This document shows positions 50,260 through 59,166 of a stretch of DNA of 64,000 nucleotides, piece by piece. Made by a program: the position numbers and the translations under genes. The stretch is from positions 1,302,001-1,366,000 of the forward strand of contig NZ_CP012268.1 of the NCBI RefSeq assembly GCF_001277195.1, in the 5' to 3' direction. The notes under the pieces are model-generated. The model did not search any database and was not told the origin of the DNA. It was given only the letters and a program-made list of their open reading frames with translations. This DNA comes from Cronobacter muytjensii ATCC 51329 (GTDB lineage Bacteria; Pseudomonadota; Gammaproteobacteria; Enterobacterales; Enterobacteriaceae). How positions within the stretch are numbered: the stretch's first letter is position 1; every line of letters starts with the position of its first letter.

Positions 50260-50886
50260 ATGAACCACTATCCTTTACCGCCACGGCCGGACGCTCAGAT
50301 AAACACGCTGATTAATGCCCTACAGAGTTACGGCTCAATTAAAGAGTATCCTCGCGGTTCATGCCTGACGCAGAGTGAAGAGTATATCCATATTCTGGTG
50401 TCCGGCAGCCTTGTATTAACACGAGATTGGGATAATCTTATTTTTTTTGAAGTTCACCGTCCGAATATTATCGGTGTTTCGCCCGAGTTACATAGCGCCC
50501 AGCTTGAGCGTTTTCGGTTAATAATAAAAGAAGATAGTCTGGTAAAAAAAATTAAACGGACGGAATTTTTCAACATCATTGAAGAGAAGATGCTATGGAA
50601 AGAACTCAGTCTGGTTATCTCTTTTTATTATCACATGCTGCTGTGGAAGAATTATCATTTTTATGCTGTCGATTCCTATATGTTAGTACGGAAATCGTTA
50701 ATTACGCTTAGCGAAATGCCACTGGAAACGCGAATGAATATTAACGCCAGCCAGTATATTACCAGTACCACGAATTTATCGAAAAGCTATGTAATGAAAG
50801 TCATTCAGGAGCTGCGGATAGGCGGATATGTCGAAATTCAGCGTGGCCGACTGATTACTATCGGCAAGTTGCCGCAAAAATATTAA
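50260..50886 (+). CDS. IprA/YaiV-like winged-helix regulator
   Basis: A 208-residue protein with a CRP-like beta-barrel N-terminus (YIHILVSGSLVLTRDWDNLIFFEVHRPNIIGVS) and a C-terminal winged helix (LSKSYVMKVIQELRIGGYVEIQRGRLITIGKLP). The C-terminal RGRLITIGKLPQKY closely resembles IprA/YaiV of E. coli, a regulator linked to oxidative stress and Salmonella virulence traits. No Cys residues typical of FNR or cNMP-binding residues are visible in the barrel. The gene is strikingly AT-rich (25% GC in the counted line at 50521), suggesting transfer. Target unknown. Confidence 0.75.
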   Translation: MNHYPLPPRPDAQINTLINALQSYGSIKEYPRGSCLTQSEEYIHILVSGSLVLTRDWDNLIFFEVHRPNIIGVSPELHSAQLERFRLIIKEDSLVKKIKRTEFFNIIEEKMLWKELSLVISFYYHMLLWKNYHFYAVDSYMLVRKSLITLSEMPLETRMNINASQYITSTTNLSKSYVMKVIQELRIGGYVEIQRGRLITIGKLPQKY

Positions 50887-50898
50887 GCGGATGCCAGT

Positions 50899-50927
50899 AA
50901 AAAAGGCCCGTCAATGACGGGCCTTTT
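50899..50927. terminator. Bidirectional terminator between the regulator and argS
   Basis: Perfect palindrome AAAAGGCCCGTCA, central A, TGACGGGCCTTTT, located between converging genes. Confidence 0.92.
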
Positions 50928-50943
50928 GGTGCTCGAAAAGCGG

Positions 50944-52677
50944 TTACATACGTTCGACGGTTTCGATCCCGAGCGTATCCAGCCCCAGCTTCAGCGTTCT
51001 TGCGGTCAGCAACGCCAGCTTCAGACGGCTCTGGCGCAGCGCGTCGGTTTCGGCGGTCAGGATAGGGCAGTGCTCGTAGAAGCCGGAGAACAGACCCGCC
51101 AGATCGTAAAGATAGGCGCACATCACATGCGGCGTGCCGTCGCGAGCGACTACGCCCAGCGTTTCTTCAAATTGCAACAGGCGCGCGGCGAGCTGCGCTT
51201 CGCGGTCGTCCTGAATCACGACCGGCGCGGTCAGTTCGCTTTCTGCCACGCCCGCTTTGCGGAACACCGACAGCACGCGGGTATAAGCGTACTGCATATA
51301 CGGCGCGGTGTTGCCTTCAAAGGCCAGCATATTGTCCCAGTCGAAAATGTAATCGGTGGTGCGGCTCTTGGAGAGATCGGCGTATTTCACCGCGCCGATG
51401 CCGACGGCATTCGCCAGTTTCTCCAGTTCGTCGGCTGGCATATCCGGGTTCTTCTCGGCCACCAGGCGACGGGCGCGATCCAGCGCTTCGTCCAGCAGTT
51501 CGGAGAGCTTAATGGTGCCGCCCGCGCGGGTTTTAAACGGTTTGCCGTCTTTGCCGAGCATCATGCCGAACATGTGGTGTTCCAGCGGTACCGACTCCGG
51601 CACGTAACCCGCTTTACGCACGATGGTCCACGCCTGCATCAGATGCTGGTGCTGACGGGAGTCGATGTAGTAAAGCACGCGGTCGGCATGCAGCGTTTCG
51701 TAGCGGTATTTCGCACAGGCGATATCGGTCGTGGTATAGAGGTAGCCGCCATCCTTTTTCTGGATGATGACGCCCATCGGCTCGCCTTCTTTATTTTTGT
51801 ATTCGTCGAGGAACACGACGGTGGCGCCTTCGCTCTCTACCGCCAGGCCTTTGGCTTTAAGGTCGGCGACGATGCCGGGCAGCATCGGGTTATAGAGGCT
51901 TTCGCCCATCACGTCGTTGCGCGTCAGGGTCACGTTGAGACGCTGATAGGTGATCTGGTTCTGCGCCATGGTGATATCGACGAGCTTGCGCCACATCTCA
52001 CGGCAGTACTCGTCGCCGCCCTGTAATTTCACCACGTAGCTGCGCGCGCGCGCGGCGAACGCTTCATCTTCGTCGTAATGCTTTTTCGCTTCGCGGTAGA
52101 ACCCTTCGAGATCGGACAGCGCCATCTCGCCCGCGTTTTCCTGCTGCTGTTTCTCAAGCCAGGCGATGAGCATGCCGAACTGGGTGCCCCAGTCGCCGAC
52201 GTGGTTCGCGCGAATAACGTTGTGGCCGAGGAATTCCAGGGTGCGTACGGACGCGTCGCCGATAATGGTGGAGCGAACGTGGCCCACGTGCATCTCTTTG
52301 GCAACGTTCGGCGCGGAGTAGTCCACCACGATCGTTTGCGGCGCGGCTACTTTTTCAACGCCTGCGCGATCGCAGGCGACAGCCGCCTCAACGTGCTGCG
52401 CGAGAAACGCAGGGTCGAGGAAAATATTGATAAAGCCAGGGCCCGCGATTTCAGTTTTCACGGCGATCCCGGTGAGATCCAACTGCGCCAGAGCCTGCTC
52501 GGCGAATTGTCGCGGCGGCATGCCCAGTTTTTTAGCGATAGCCATCACGCCGTTAGCCTGATAGTCGCCGAACTGCGCTCTGGCCGACTGACGAACCTGC
52601 GGTTCGCAATCCGCAGGCGCACCTGCGGCAATCAGCGCCTGACTGACTTTTTCTGAGAGAAGAGCCTGAATATTCAC
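50944..52677 (-). CDS. argS: Arginyl-tRNA synthetase
   Basis: A class I tRNA synthetase that charges tRNA-Arg. At 577 residues it equals E. coli ArgS. It shows the N-terminal Add-1 domain, the HIGH-type motif as HVGH (SAPNVAKEMHVGHVRST), the Rossmann core and the C-terminal anticodon-binding helix bundle ending VERM. ATG 52677 gives MNIQALLSEKVSQAL, as in E. coli. Confidence 0.98.
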   Translation of the reverse strand: MNIQALLSEKVSQALIAAGAPADCEPQVRQSARAQFGDYQANGVMAIAKKLGMPPRQFAEQALAQLDLTGIAVKTEIAGPGFINIFLDPAFLAQHVEAAVACDRAGVEKVAAPQTIVVDYSAPNVAKEMHVGHVRSTIIGDASVRTLEFLGHNVIRANHVGDWGTQFGMLIAWLEKQQQENAGEMALSDLEGFYREAKKHYDEDEAFAARARSYVVKLQGGDEYCREMWRKLVDITMAQNQITYQRLNVTLTRNDVMGESLYNPMLPGIVADLKAKGLAVESEGATVVFLDEYKNKEGEPMGVIIQKKDGGYLYTTTDIACAKYRYETLHADRVLYYIDSRQHQHLMQAWTIVRKAGYVPESVPLEHHMFGMMLGKDGKPFKTRAGGTIKLSELLDEALDRARRLVAEKNPDMPADELEKLANAVGIGAVKYADLSKSRTTDYIFDWDNMLAFEGNTAPYMQYAYTRVLSVFRKAGVAESELTAPVVIQDDREAQLAARLLQFEETLGVVARDGTPHVMCAYLYDLAGLFSGFYEHCPILTAETDALRQSRLKLALLTARTLKLGLDTLGIETVERM

Positions 52678-52862
52678 CGGGATACCTTACGTTAATAACG
52701 CTGCCTGTCGAAGGCGGCAGCGTGCGGTCTTAAGAAAAAAGAGGGCAAAAGTATACTGTATTTAGATGGCGGCGTCAGCACCGGCGGGCAGGGCGGCGCG
52801 CGCTGGAGCCGTGGCGTCAAACAAGGTAGATTAGCGCCTTTGTCCCCGTATGAGAAAAGCCG

Positions 52863-53426
52863 ATGACCCACTGGCACACCCCGGAAGAACTCCAGGATAT
52901 TCGCGCGGATCTGCCGCGTTTTGAGGCGGCGCTACAGACGCTCGCCGCGCGCCTCGCGCTTGACATTAACGGCCTGCGCGCTGACCACATCTCTCTGCGC
53001 TGCCATCAGAACGCTACTGCCGAGCGCTGGCGTAAAGGGTTTGAGCAGTGTGGAACGTTACTGAGCGAAAACATCATTAATGGTCGCCCTATCTGTCTCT
53101 TCCGGCTGGATGAGCCGGTCTGCGTCGGCCCGTGGCGCTTTACGATTGTTGAGCTGCCGTGGCCTGGCGAGAAGCGCTATCCGCATGAAGGCTGGGAACA
53201 CATTGAAATCGTGCTGCCCGGCGCGCCGGAAACGCTCAACCAGCGGGCGCTGGCACTGCTGGGCGACGAGGGCCTGATGGCCCCGGATATCGCGGTGAAA
53301 ACCAGCTCGCCGGCGGGCGAACATGAGCGTCTGCCAAACCCGACGCTCGCCGTGACCGACCGCATCGTCACCATCAAATTCCACCCGTATTCCATCGAAG
53401 AGATAGTCGCAAGCGAACAGCGTTAA
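52863..53426 (+). CDS. yecM: YecM, VOC-superfamily protein of unknown function
   Basis: A 187-residue protein matching E. coli YecM (188): ELQDIRADLPRFEAAL, ADHISLRCHQNATAERWR, ELPWPGEKRYPHEGWEHIEIVLPG. YecM has a vicinal-oxygen-chelate fold with conserved His and Glu residues suggesting a metal site, but no enzyme activity is established. It lies next to argS as in E. coli. A terminator follows. Confidence 0.95.
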   Translation: MTHWHTPEELQDIRADLPRFEAALQTLAARLALDINGLRADHISLRCHQNATAERWRKGFEQCGTLLSENIINGRPICLFRLDEPVCVGPWRFTIVELPWPGEKRYPHEGWEHIEIVLPGAPETLNQRALALLGDEGLMAPDIAVKTSSPAGEHERLPNPTLAVTDRIVTIKFHPYSIEEIVASEQR

Positions 53427-53442
53427 TTGCGCGCCATCACGC

Positions 53443-53480
53443 ACGGGGCCAGGCGGATAAACCGTCTGGCCCCGTTTTTT
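53443..53480 (+). terminator. Terminator of yecM
   Basis: Long stem ACGGGGCCAG / CTGGCCCCGT with an inner CGG/CCG pairing and a T6 run. Confidence 0.92.
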
Positions 53481-53571
53481 GTCTATAGTATTCAGGGGAT
53501 CTATTCCCGCACGACCCTGTAAAAAGTAAGGAGAGACCCGACGCCTGTTTTCGACCCGATGGGAGAGACTC

Positions 53572-54114
53572 ATGCAACACACCGTAAAACACACCGATTT
53601 GTGGATAAACCGCGATGAGCCGGGGCTGCGCCGCTCCATGCTTATCCATCGCTCCGCCGAGGAGCTGTTTGATTTATGGCGCGCCCCTGCAACCCTGCCG
53701 CGCATTATGGAACACGTCGCCCGTATCACCATCCTCAGCGATACCGCTTCCCACTGGGCGGTGCGGATGCCGCTTGGCAAAACCGTCGAGTGGGATGCGC
53801 ACATCGTCGACGAAGAGCGCGGCCACTACATCAGCTGGGCATCGGAGAAAAAGGCCACGGTGCCGAACGCCGGCAGGCTGACCTTCCGCCATGTCTCTGA
53901 GGAGCGCGGCACCGAAGTGACGCTGGCGCTGCACTTCGATCCGCCGGGCGGGTTTTTAGGCGAATGGTTATCGAAGAAAATCGATCTGGTGCCCGAGGCG
54001 ATGCTGAGCCAGGCGCTGCGCCGTTTTAAAAACCTCGCTGAGACAGGCGAAATCGCCACGAACAAACCGCAGCCGGCGGGGCGCCACGGCGGCATGGACA
54101 AGGTGGAGGAATAA
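53572..54114 (+). CDS. SRPBCC-fold (START-like) protein
   Basis: A 180-residue protein of the SRPBCC/polyketide-cyclase-like superfamily: MLIHRSAEELFDLWRAPATLPRIMEHV, WDAHIVDEERGHYISWAS, GTEVTLALHFDPPGG. It may bind a hydrophobic ligand; no catalytic residues can be named. It lies 3 bases before a zinc alcohol dehydrogenase gene and is surely co-translated with it. The pair is absent from this locus in E. coli and recurs together in other bacteria in my recollection. Confidence 0.8.
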   Translation: MQHTVKHTDLWINRDEPGLRRSMLIHRSAEELFDLWRAPATLPRIMEHVARITILSDTASHWAVRMPLGKTVEWDAHIVDEERGHYISWASEKKATVPNAGRLTFRHVSEERGTEVTLALHFDPPGGFLGEWLSKKIDLVPEAMLSQALRRFKNLAETGEIATNKPQPAGRHGGMDKVEE

Positions 54115-54117
54115 ACG

Positions 54118-55284
54118 ATGCGAGCACTCTGCTGGAATGGCGTGAACGATCTGCGAGTCGAGACCGTAAGCGACCCTGTCCTCGTTAACCCGCACGATGT
54201 GATCCTGAAGGTGGGACTTACTACTACCTGCGGGTCCGATTTACACGTTATTGACGGCCTGATTCCGAGCATGGAAGAGGGCGATATTCTCGGCCACGAA
54301 TTTATGGGCGAAGTGGTGGAAGCAGGGCCGGAGGTGAAACACATCCGCCGCGGCGACCGCGTCGTGGTGCCGTCGTTTATCTCCTGCGGCTCCTGCTGGT
54401 TCTGCAACCACGGCCTGACCTCCTGCTGCGATAACACCAACCCGAACGCGCATATGCAGGAGAAAATTCTCGGCTACCCCACCGCGGGCATTTACGCCTA
54501 CAGCCACGCCTTCGGCGGCTACGCCGGATCGCACGCCGAGTATGTGCGCGTGCCGTTTGCCGATAACGACTGTTTTGTGGTACCGGAGAGCGTTTCTGAC
54601 GAACAGGCGCTGTTTCTCTCGGATGCAGCGCCGACGGGCTACATGGGCGCGGATTTCTGCAATATTCACCCGGGCGATACGGTTGCCGTCTGGGGCTGCG
54701 GCGGCGTGGGGCTGATGGCGGCACAGAGCGCATACCTGATGGGCGCGGAAAAAGTGATTGCCATTGACCGCTTCCCGGAGCGCCTGGCGATGGCGCGCGA
54801 TATGGTGGGCGCTATCCCGCTCGACTATACCAAAGTGGATATCTACGAGGCGTTACTGGAGATTACCGGCGGGCGCGGCCCTGACAGTTGCATCGACGCG
54901 GTTGGCATGGAGGCGCACGGCGAGGGGCTCGAATATGCCTATGATCGCACCAAACAGGCGCTCAAAATGCACACCGATATCGGCGCGGCGCTGCGCCAGG
55001 CGATCCGCGCCTGCCGTAAAGGCGGCACGCTCGCTATTCTCGGCGTCTACGGAATGATGGACAAATTCCCGCTCGGCGTGGCGATGAATAAAGGCTTAAC
55101 CATTCGTACCGCCCAGCAGCATGGGCAAACCTATATGAAACGCCTGCTGGATCACGCCTCGCGGGGCGAGCTGCGTACCGATTTTCTCGCCACGCACCGC
55201 TTCTCGCTGGAAGACGCGCCGCGTGGTTATGAAATGTTTAAAAACAAAGTGGATGGCTGCGTGCGGGCGGTGTTTAAGCCCTGA
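54118..55284 (+). CDS. Zinc-dependent alcohol dehydrogenase (MDR family)
   Basis: A 388-residue medium-chain dehydrogenase. Catalytic zinc ligands C38, H60 and E61 (TTCGSDLH; GHEFMGEV), and structural zinc cysteines C90, C93, C96 and C104 are all present. The Rossmann NAD motif GCGGVGLMAAQ is at about 190-200. It resembles formaldehyde-dehydrogenase-like (FdhA-type) members in length. Substrate unknown. It follows the SRPBCC gene, and its end overlaps the end of the converging MalY-type gene by 11 bases. Confidence 0.88.
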   Translation: MRALCWNGVNDLRVETVSDPVLVNPHDVILKVGLTTTCGSDLHVIDGLIPSMEEGDILGHEFMGEVVEAGPEVKHIRRGDRVVVPSFISCGSCWFCNHGLTSCCDNTNPNAHMQEKILGYPTAGIYAYSHAFGGYAGSHAEYVRVPFADNDCFVVPESVSDEQALFLSDAAPTGYMGADFCNIHPGDTVAVWGCGGVGLMAAQSAYLMGAEKVIAIDRFPERLAMARDMVGAIPLDYTKVDIYEALLEITGGRGPDSCIDAVGMEAHGEGLEYAYDRTKQALKMHTDIGAALRQAIRACRKGGTLAILGVYGMMDKFPLGVAMNKGLTIRTAQQHGQTYMKRLLDHASRGELRTDFLATHRFSLEDAPRGYEMFKNKVDGCVRAVFKP

Positions 55285-56425
55285 TGTCAGTGGCGTTGAT
55301 CGCGCGCGTCAGGCGCGCGATCGCCTCCTCCAGCGTGGCGGCCGTGCAGCCAAAGTTAATCCGCACGTGCTGCGGGTCGCCGAAATCCGCGCCAGGTGAG
55401 AAGCCAAGCCCCTGGCGTTTAAAAAAGCGCGTCGGATTTTCCACGCCGAGCCCTGACGCGTCCACCCAGGCGAGATACGTCGCCTCCGGCAGCAGCATTT
55501 CCATCCCCGGCAGCGAGCTTATCGCGGCGTAAAGCCTGTCGCGGTTGCGACGCAGGTAGGTTAGCTGCGCTTCGAGCCACGGTTCGCCGCCGCGCCAGGC
55601 TGCTTCGGCGGCGGTCAGCGCCAGCACATCCACATTCGGCACGATCCCGGCGCGCGCGTCACAAAAACGCTGGCGCAGCGCGGCATCCGGGATCACCGCC
55701 ACCGACGCGCCAAGCCCGGCGATATTAAACGTTTTCGACGGCGACATCAGCGTGATGGAGCGCCGCGCGGCGTCTTCGCTGAGCGAGGCAAACGGTATAT
55801 GACACACGCCCGGCTCAAGGATCAGATCGCAGTGGATTTCATCGGAGCAGACGATCAGATCGCGCTCCTGCGCGAACGCGAGCTGCGCCTCCAGCTCATC
55901 GCGACGATAAGCCGTACCGCCGGGGTTTTGCGGGTTGCAGAGCATCAGCAGCTTTTCACGGCCGGTAAGTGACGCGCGCAGGCTGTCGGTATTCAGCGTC
56001 AGGCGCTGCCCACGCCGCTGTAGCGGCGCGTTAAGCTGCGCGCGTCCGGCGAGTGCGGCGGATTTGCGAAACGGCGGGTAAATCGGCGTCGGCGCGATGG
56101 TCGTCTCGTCAGGGGCGGTAAACGCGCGCACCGACAGGTTCAGCCCGGCGACAATGCCTGGCAAAAACACCAGCCACTGCGGATCGACATGCCAGGCATA
56201 GCGGCGCTCGCACCAGTCGACAAACGCCTGCGCAAGCCCCTGCGGGTGCGCGCCATAGCCGAACACGCCATGTTGCACGCGCGCCATCAGCGCGTCGGTA
56301 ATACAGGCGGGCGAACGGAAATCGGTGTCGGCCACCCACATCGGCAATACCGAGTCGTCATGGGCGTTCCACTTAATGCTGTCGCTGTGACGGCGGTTGA
56401 TCTCTTCGTCGAAATTGAATGCCAT
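55274..56425 (-). CDS. MalY/PatB-family PLP-dependent C-S lyase or aminotransferase
   Basis: A 383-residue fold-type I PLP enzyme: Lys231 forms the internal aldimine (SPSKTFNIAGLG), and NPQNPGG, SDEIHCDL and R354-type C-terminal (HVRINFG) motifs are in place. MalY/PatB enzymes split C-S bonds (cystathionine beta-lyase activity) and some act as regulators. The locus (between an alcohol dehydrogenase and cutC) differs from the malXY operon of E. coli. Convergent overlap with the dehydrogenase stop. Confidence 0.87.
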   Translation of the reverse strand: MAFNFDEEINRRHSDSIKWNAHDDSVLPMWVADTDFRSPACITDALMARVQHGVFGYGAHPQGLAQAFVDWCERRYAWHVDPQWLVFLPGIVAGLNLSVRAFTAPDETTIAPTPIYPPFRKSAALAGRAQLNAPLQRRGQRLTLNTDSLRASLTGREKLLMLCNPQNPGGTAYRRDELEAQLAFAQERDLIVCSDEIHCDLILEPGVCHIPFASLSEDAARRSITLMSPSKTFNIAGLGASVAVIPDAALRQRFCDARAGIVPNVDVLALTAAEAAWRGGEPWLEAQLTYLRRNRDRLYAAISSLPGMEMLLPEATYLAWVDASGLGVENPTRFFKRQGLGFSPGADFGDPQHVRINFGCTAATLEEAIARLTRAINATDIRA

Positions 56426-56510
56426 GATAGGTTGTCCTGCTGCGAGAGAGCTTCCAGACTAAGTCGTTTGGCGGAAGCTGACCACTACTTTAATTTACAG
56501 GGAGTTACCC

Positions 56511-57251
56511 ATGCCGTTACTGGAAATCTGCTGTTACAGCCTGGCGTGCGCGAAGACCGCGCAGGAGGCGGGCGCAGACCGCATTGAACTCTGCTCGGCC
56601 GTAAATGAAGGCGGTTTAACGCCGTCCGCAGGCGTGCTCAAAGGCGCGCGGGCGCAGATAACCCTTCCCGTTCATCCTATCGTGCGCCCGCGCGGCGGCG
56701 ATTTTTGCTACCGCGCCGATGAGTTCGCCGCCATGCTCGACGATATCGCGTTTATCCGTGAACTCGGCTTTGCGGGGCTGGTGACCGGCGTGCTGAATGA
56801 AGACGGCGAGGTGGATATCGTGCGGATGCGCAAAATTATGCGCGCCGCCGACGGCATGGCCGTCACCTTTCACCGCGCCTTCGATATGTGCGCCAGCCCC
56901 TTGAAAGCGCTGGAAGAATTAACCGATCTCGGCGTGGCGCGCATTCTTACTTCCGGGCAGCAGGCGAGCGCGGAAAAAGGAATTTCATTAATTACGGAAC
57001 TAAAGCGCAAGTCCCGTGCTCCAATCATTATGGCCGGTGCAGGGGTACGGCTCAGTAACCTCGACCTGTTTCTGGCGCAGGGGATCGACGAGCTTCACAG
57101 CTCAGCGGGCCTCCACGTGGCTTCACCCATGCGCTATCGCAATACCGGCGTCTCGATGTCATCGGACGCCAGCGCCGACGAATACTCCCGTTACCAGGTG
57201 GATGGCAACGCGGTAGCCGCCATGAAGGCGGCGATGTTGTCAGCGCGCTGA
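56511..57251 (+). CDS. cutC: CutC family protein
   Basis: A 246-residue TIM-barrel protein corresponding to E. coli CutC (248): EICCYSLACAKTAQEAGADRIELCSAVNEGGLTPS and RPRGGDFCYRADEF. CutC was originally linked to copper tolerance; later work attributes that phenotype to a nearby sRNA, and its role is uncertain. Good GGAG site, strong downstream terminator. Confidence 0.95.
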   Translation: MPLLEICCYSLACAKTAQEAGADRIELCSAVNEGGLTPSAGVLKGARAQITLPVHPIVRPRGGDFCYRADEFAAMLDDIAFIRELGFAGLVTGVLNEDGEVDIVRMRKIMRAADGMAVTFHRAFDMCASPLKALEELTDLGVARILTSGQQASAEKGISLITELKRKSRAPIIMAGAGVRLSNLDLFLAQGIDELHSSAGLHVASPMRYRNTGVSMSSDASADEYSRYQVDGNAVAAMKAAMLSAR

Positions 57252-57311
57252 TTTTTGTCCTCAGTTTTTACCGCGCATCATGTCGCCCAATATGATGCTT
57301 GCTCGTACCAG

Positions 57312-57339
57312 GCCCCGGTCTTTTGCCGGGGCTTTTTTT
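57312..57339 (+). terminator. Terminator of cutC
   Basis: Stem GCCCCGG / CCGGGGC with a 7-base loop and seven T residues. Confidence 0.93.
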
Positions 57340-57465
57340 ATGCCTGACGCCAGGGGACTACCAAATCTGGTCGCCGTCTTGTCTTTCGGGGCGGGCTCAA
57401 GGAAGATGCCACGCAGTGTCAGTTTCTGTCGCAGACAACAGCATAGCCTGAAAAGGGAGAACAGG

Positions 57466-59166
57466 ATGATCGTCGGCATCGATCTCGGTACCACCAATAG
57501 CCTCGCCGCCGTCTGGCAGGATGGCAGCTCGCGGCTTATCACCAACGCGCTGGGGGAGTTACTTACGCCGAGCGTCGTCGGCCTTGACGACGAAGGCCGC
57601 GTACTGGTCGGCAAAGCCGCGCGGGAGCGCCTGCATACGCACCCGCATCTCACTACCGCGCTTTTCAAGCGCCATATGGGCACCGCCTGGAGTGCCCGGC
57701 TCGGCGATAAGCTGTTTCGCGCTGAGGAGCTGTCGGCGCTGGTGCTGAAAAGCCTTAAGGACGATATCGAGCGCGCCTGCGGCGAGCCGGTGACCGAGGC
57801 GGTGATCAGCGTGCCGGCCTATTTCAGCGACGCGCAGCGCAAAGCCACAAAGGTGGCGGGCGAGCTGGCGGGGCTAAAAGTTGAAAAACTGATTAACGAG
57901 CCGACTGCCGCGGCGCTGGCCTATGGCCTGCACCGCCAGGGCGAGGAAGGCACATTCCTGGTGTTCGACCTCGGTGGCGGCACCTTTGACGTCTCGGTGC
58001 TTGAGCTGTTTGAAGGCGTGATGGAAGTGCGCGCCAGCGCAGGCGATAACTTTCTTGGCGGCGAGGATTTCGACCAGGCGCTGATCGACTTTTTCGTGTC
58101 GCGCCAGATGGCCGCCGGCGGCCTGCCTGACCCGACCGCGTACACCCACGCGCTGCGCCGCGAGGCCGAGCGGGTGCGTCAGACGCTCGGCGAGCAGCAC
58201 ACCGCGACGTTTACGCTGCGCGCTGAAGAACAGATCTGGAGCGAGACGATTCATCAGGGCGAGCTGAATGAGATTTTCGCGCCGTTGCTGGCCCGTCTGC
58301 GCCAGCCGATTGAGCGCGCGCTGCGTGACGCCCGCATCCGGGTGGCGGATCTCGATGAAATCCTGCTGGTGGGCGGCGCGACCCGGATGCCGCTGGTGCG
58401 CCGTCTGGCCGCCAGCCTGTTTGGCCGTTTTCCGTCGGTTTCCATTAACCCGGACGAAGCGGTAGCACTTGGCGCGGCCGTACAGGCCGCGCTGAAAAAA
58501 CGCGATGCGGCGCTTGAGGAAGTGGTGCTGACCGACGTCTGCCCGTATACGCTCGGTATCGAAACCGTTAAGGCGTTTGGCCGCCATCATGACGAGGGCC
58601 ACTATCTGCCTATTATTGAGCGTAACGTGGTGGTGCCGGTGAGCCGCGTGAAAACCGTCAGCACGCTCTACGATAACCAGACGATGGTAGCGTTCACGAT
58701 TTACCAGGGCGAGAGCCGCCTCGTGAAAGACAACATTGAGCTTGGCCATATGCGCGTGCCGGTGCCGCCAAAACCGGAGGGCGAGGTCACGCTGGACGTG
58801 CGTTTTACCTATGACGTTAACGGCATTCTGGAGGCGGAAGTCACCGTGCCGCTGACCGGCCAGCGCCATCAGCTGATTATCGAAAATAATCCCGGCGTAC
58901 TGACGCCCGAGGAGATAGCCCAGCGGCTGTCGGAATTGCAGGCGCTGAAAATTCACCCCCGCGAGCGCCAGCCTAACACCCATCTGCTGGCCCGCCTTGA
59001 CCGGTTATATCAGGAAAACACCGGCGAGTTGCGCGAAGAAATCAGCTATCTCGGCGCGCGTTTCCAGCAGGCGCTGGAGAGCCAGGATGATGCGCGTATC
59101 GACAAGGCGCGCCAGGAAATTAGCCTGCAGGCTGACGCTATCGAAGCCGGGATGTGGCTCTTCTGA
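57466..59166 (+). CDS. hscC: Hsp70-family chaperone HscC
   Basis: A 566-residue specialised Hsp70. The ATPase domain has IGIDLGTTNSLAAVW-type phosphate loop 1 (GIDLGTTNS), VISVPAYFSDAQRKAT, VFDLGGGTFDVSVLE and LVGGATRMPLVR, followed by a substrate-binding domain (about 385-500) and a short lid. It lacks DnaK's C-terminal tail, as HscC does. ATG 57466 after AGGAG; the frame is open 62 codons upstream across the cutC terminator, which I reject. Its stop overlaps the next gene's start (TGATG), tying it to a J-like partner. In E. coli hscC lies at a different locus. Confidence 0.92.
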   Translation: MIVGIDLGTTNSLAAVWQDGSSRLITNALGELLTPSVVGLDDEGRVLVGKAARERLHTHPHLTTALFKRHMGTAWSARLGDKLFRAEELSALVLKSLKDDIERACGEPVTEAVISVPAYFSDAQRKATKVAGELAGLKVEKLINEPTAAALAYGLHRQGEEGTFLVFDLGGGTFDVSVLELFEGVMEVRASAGDNFLGGEDFDQALIDFFVSRQMAAGGLPDPTAYTHALRREAERVRQTLGEQHTATFTLRAEEQIWSETIHQGELNEIFAPLLARLRQPIERALRDARIRVADLDEILLVGGATRMPLVRRLAASLFGRFPSVSINPDEAVALGAAVQAALKKRDAALEEVVLTDVCPYTLGIETVKAFGRHHDEGHYLPIIERNVVVPVSRVKTVSTLYDNQTMVAFTIYQGESRLVKDNIELGHMRVPVPPKPEGEVTLDVRFTYDVNGILEAEVTVPLTGQRHQLIIENNPGVLTPEEIAQRLSELQALKIHPRERQPNTHLLARLDRLYQENTGELREEISYLGARFQQALESQDDARIDKARQEISLQADAIEAGMWLF

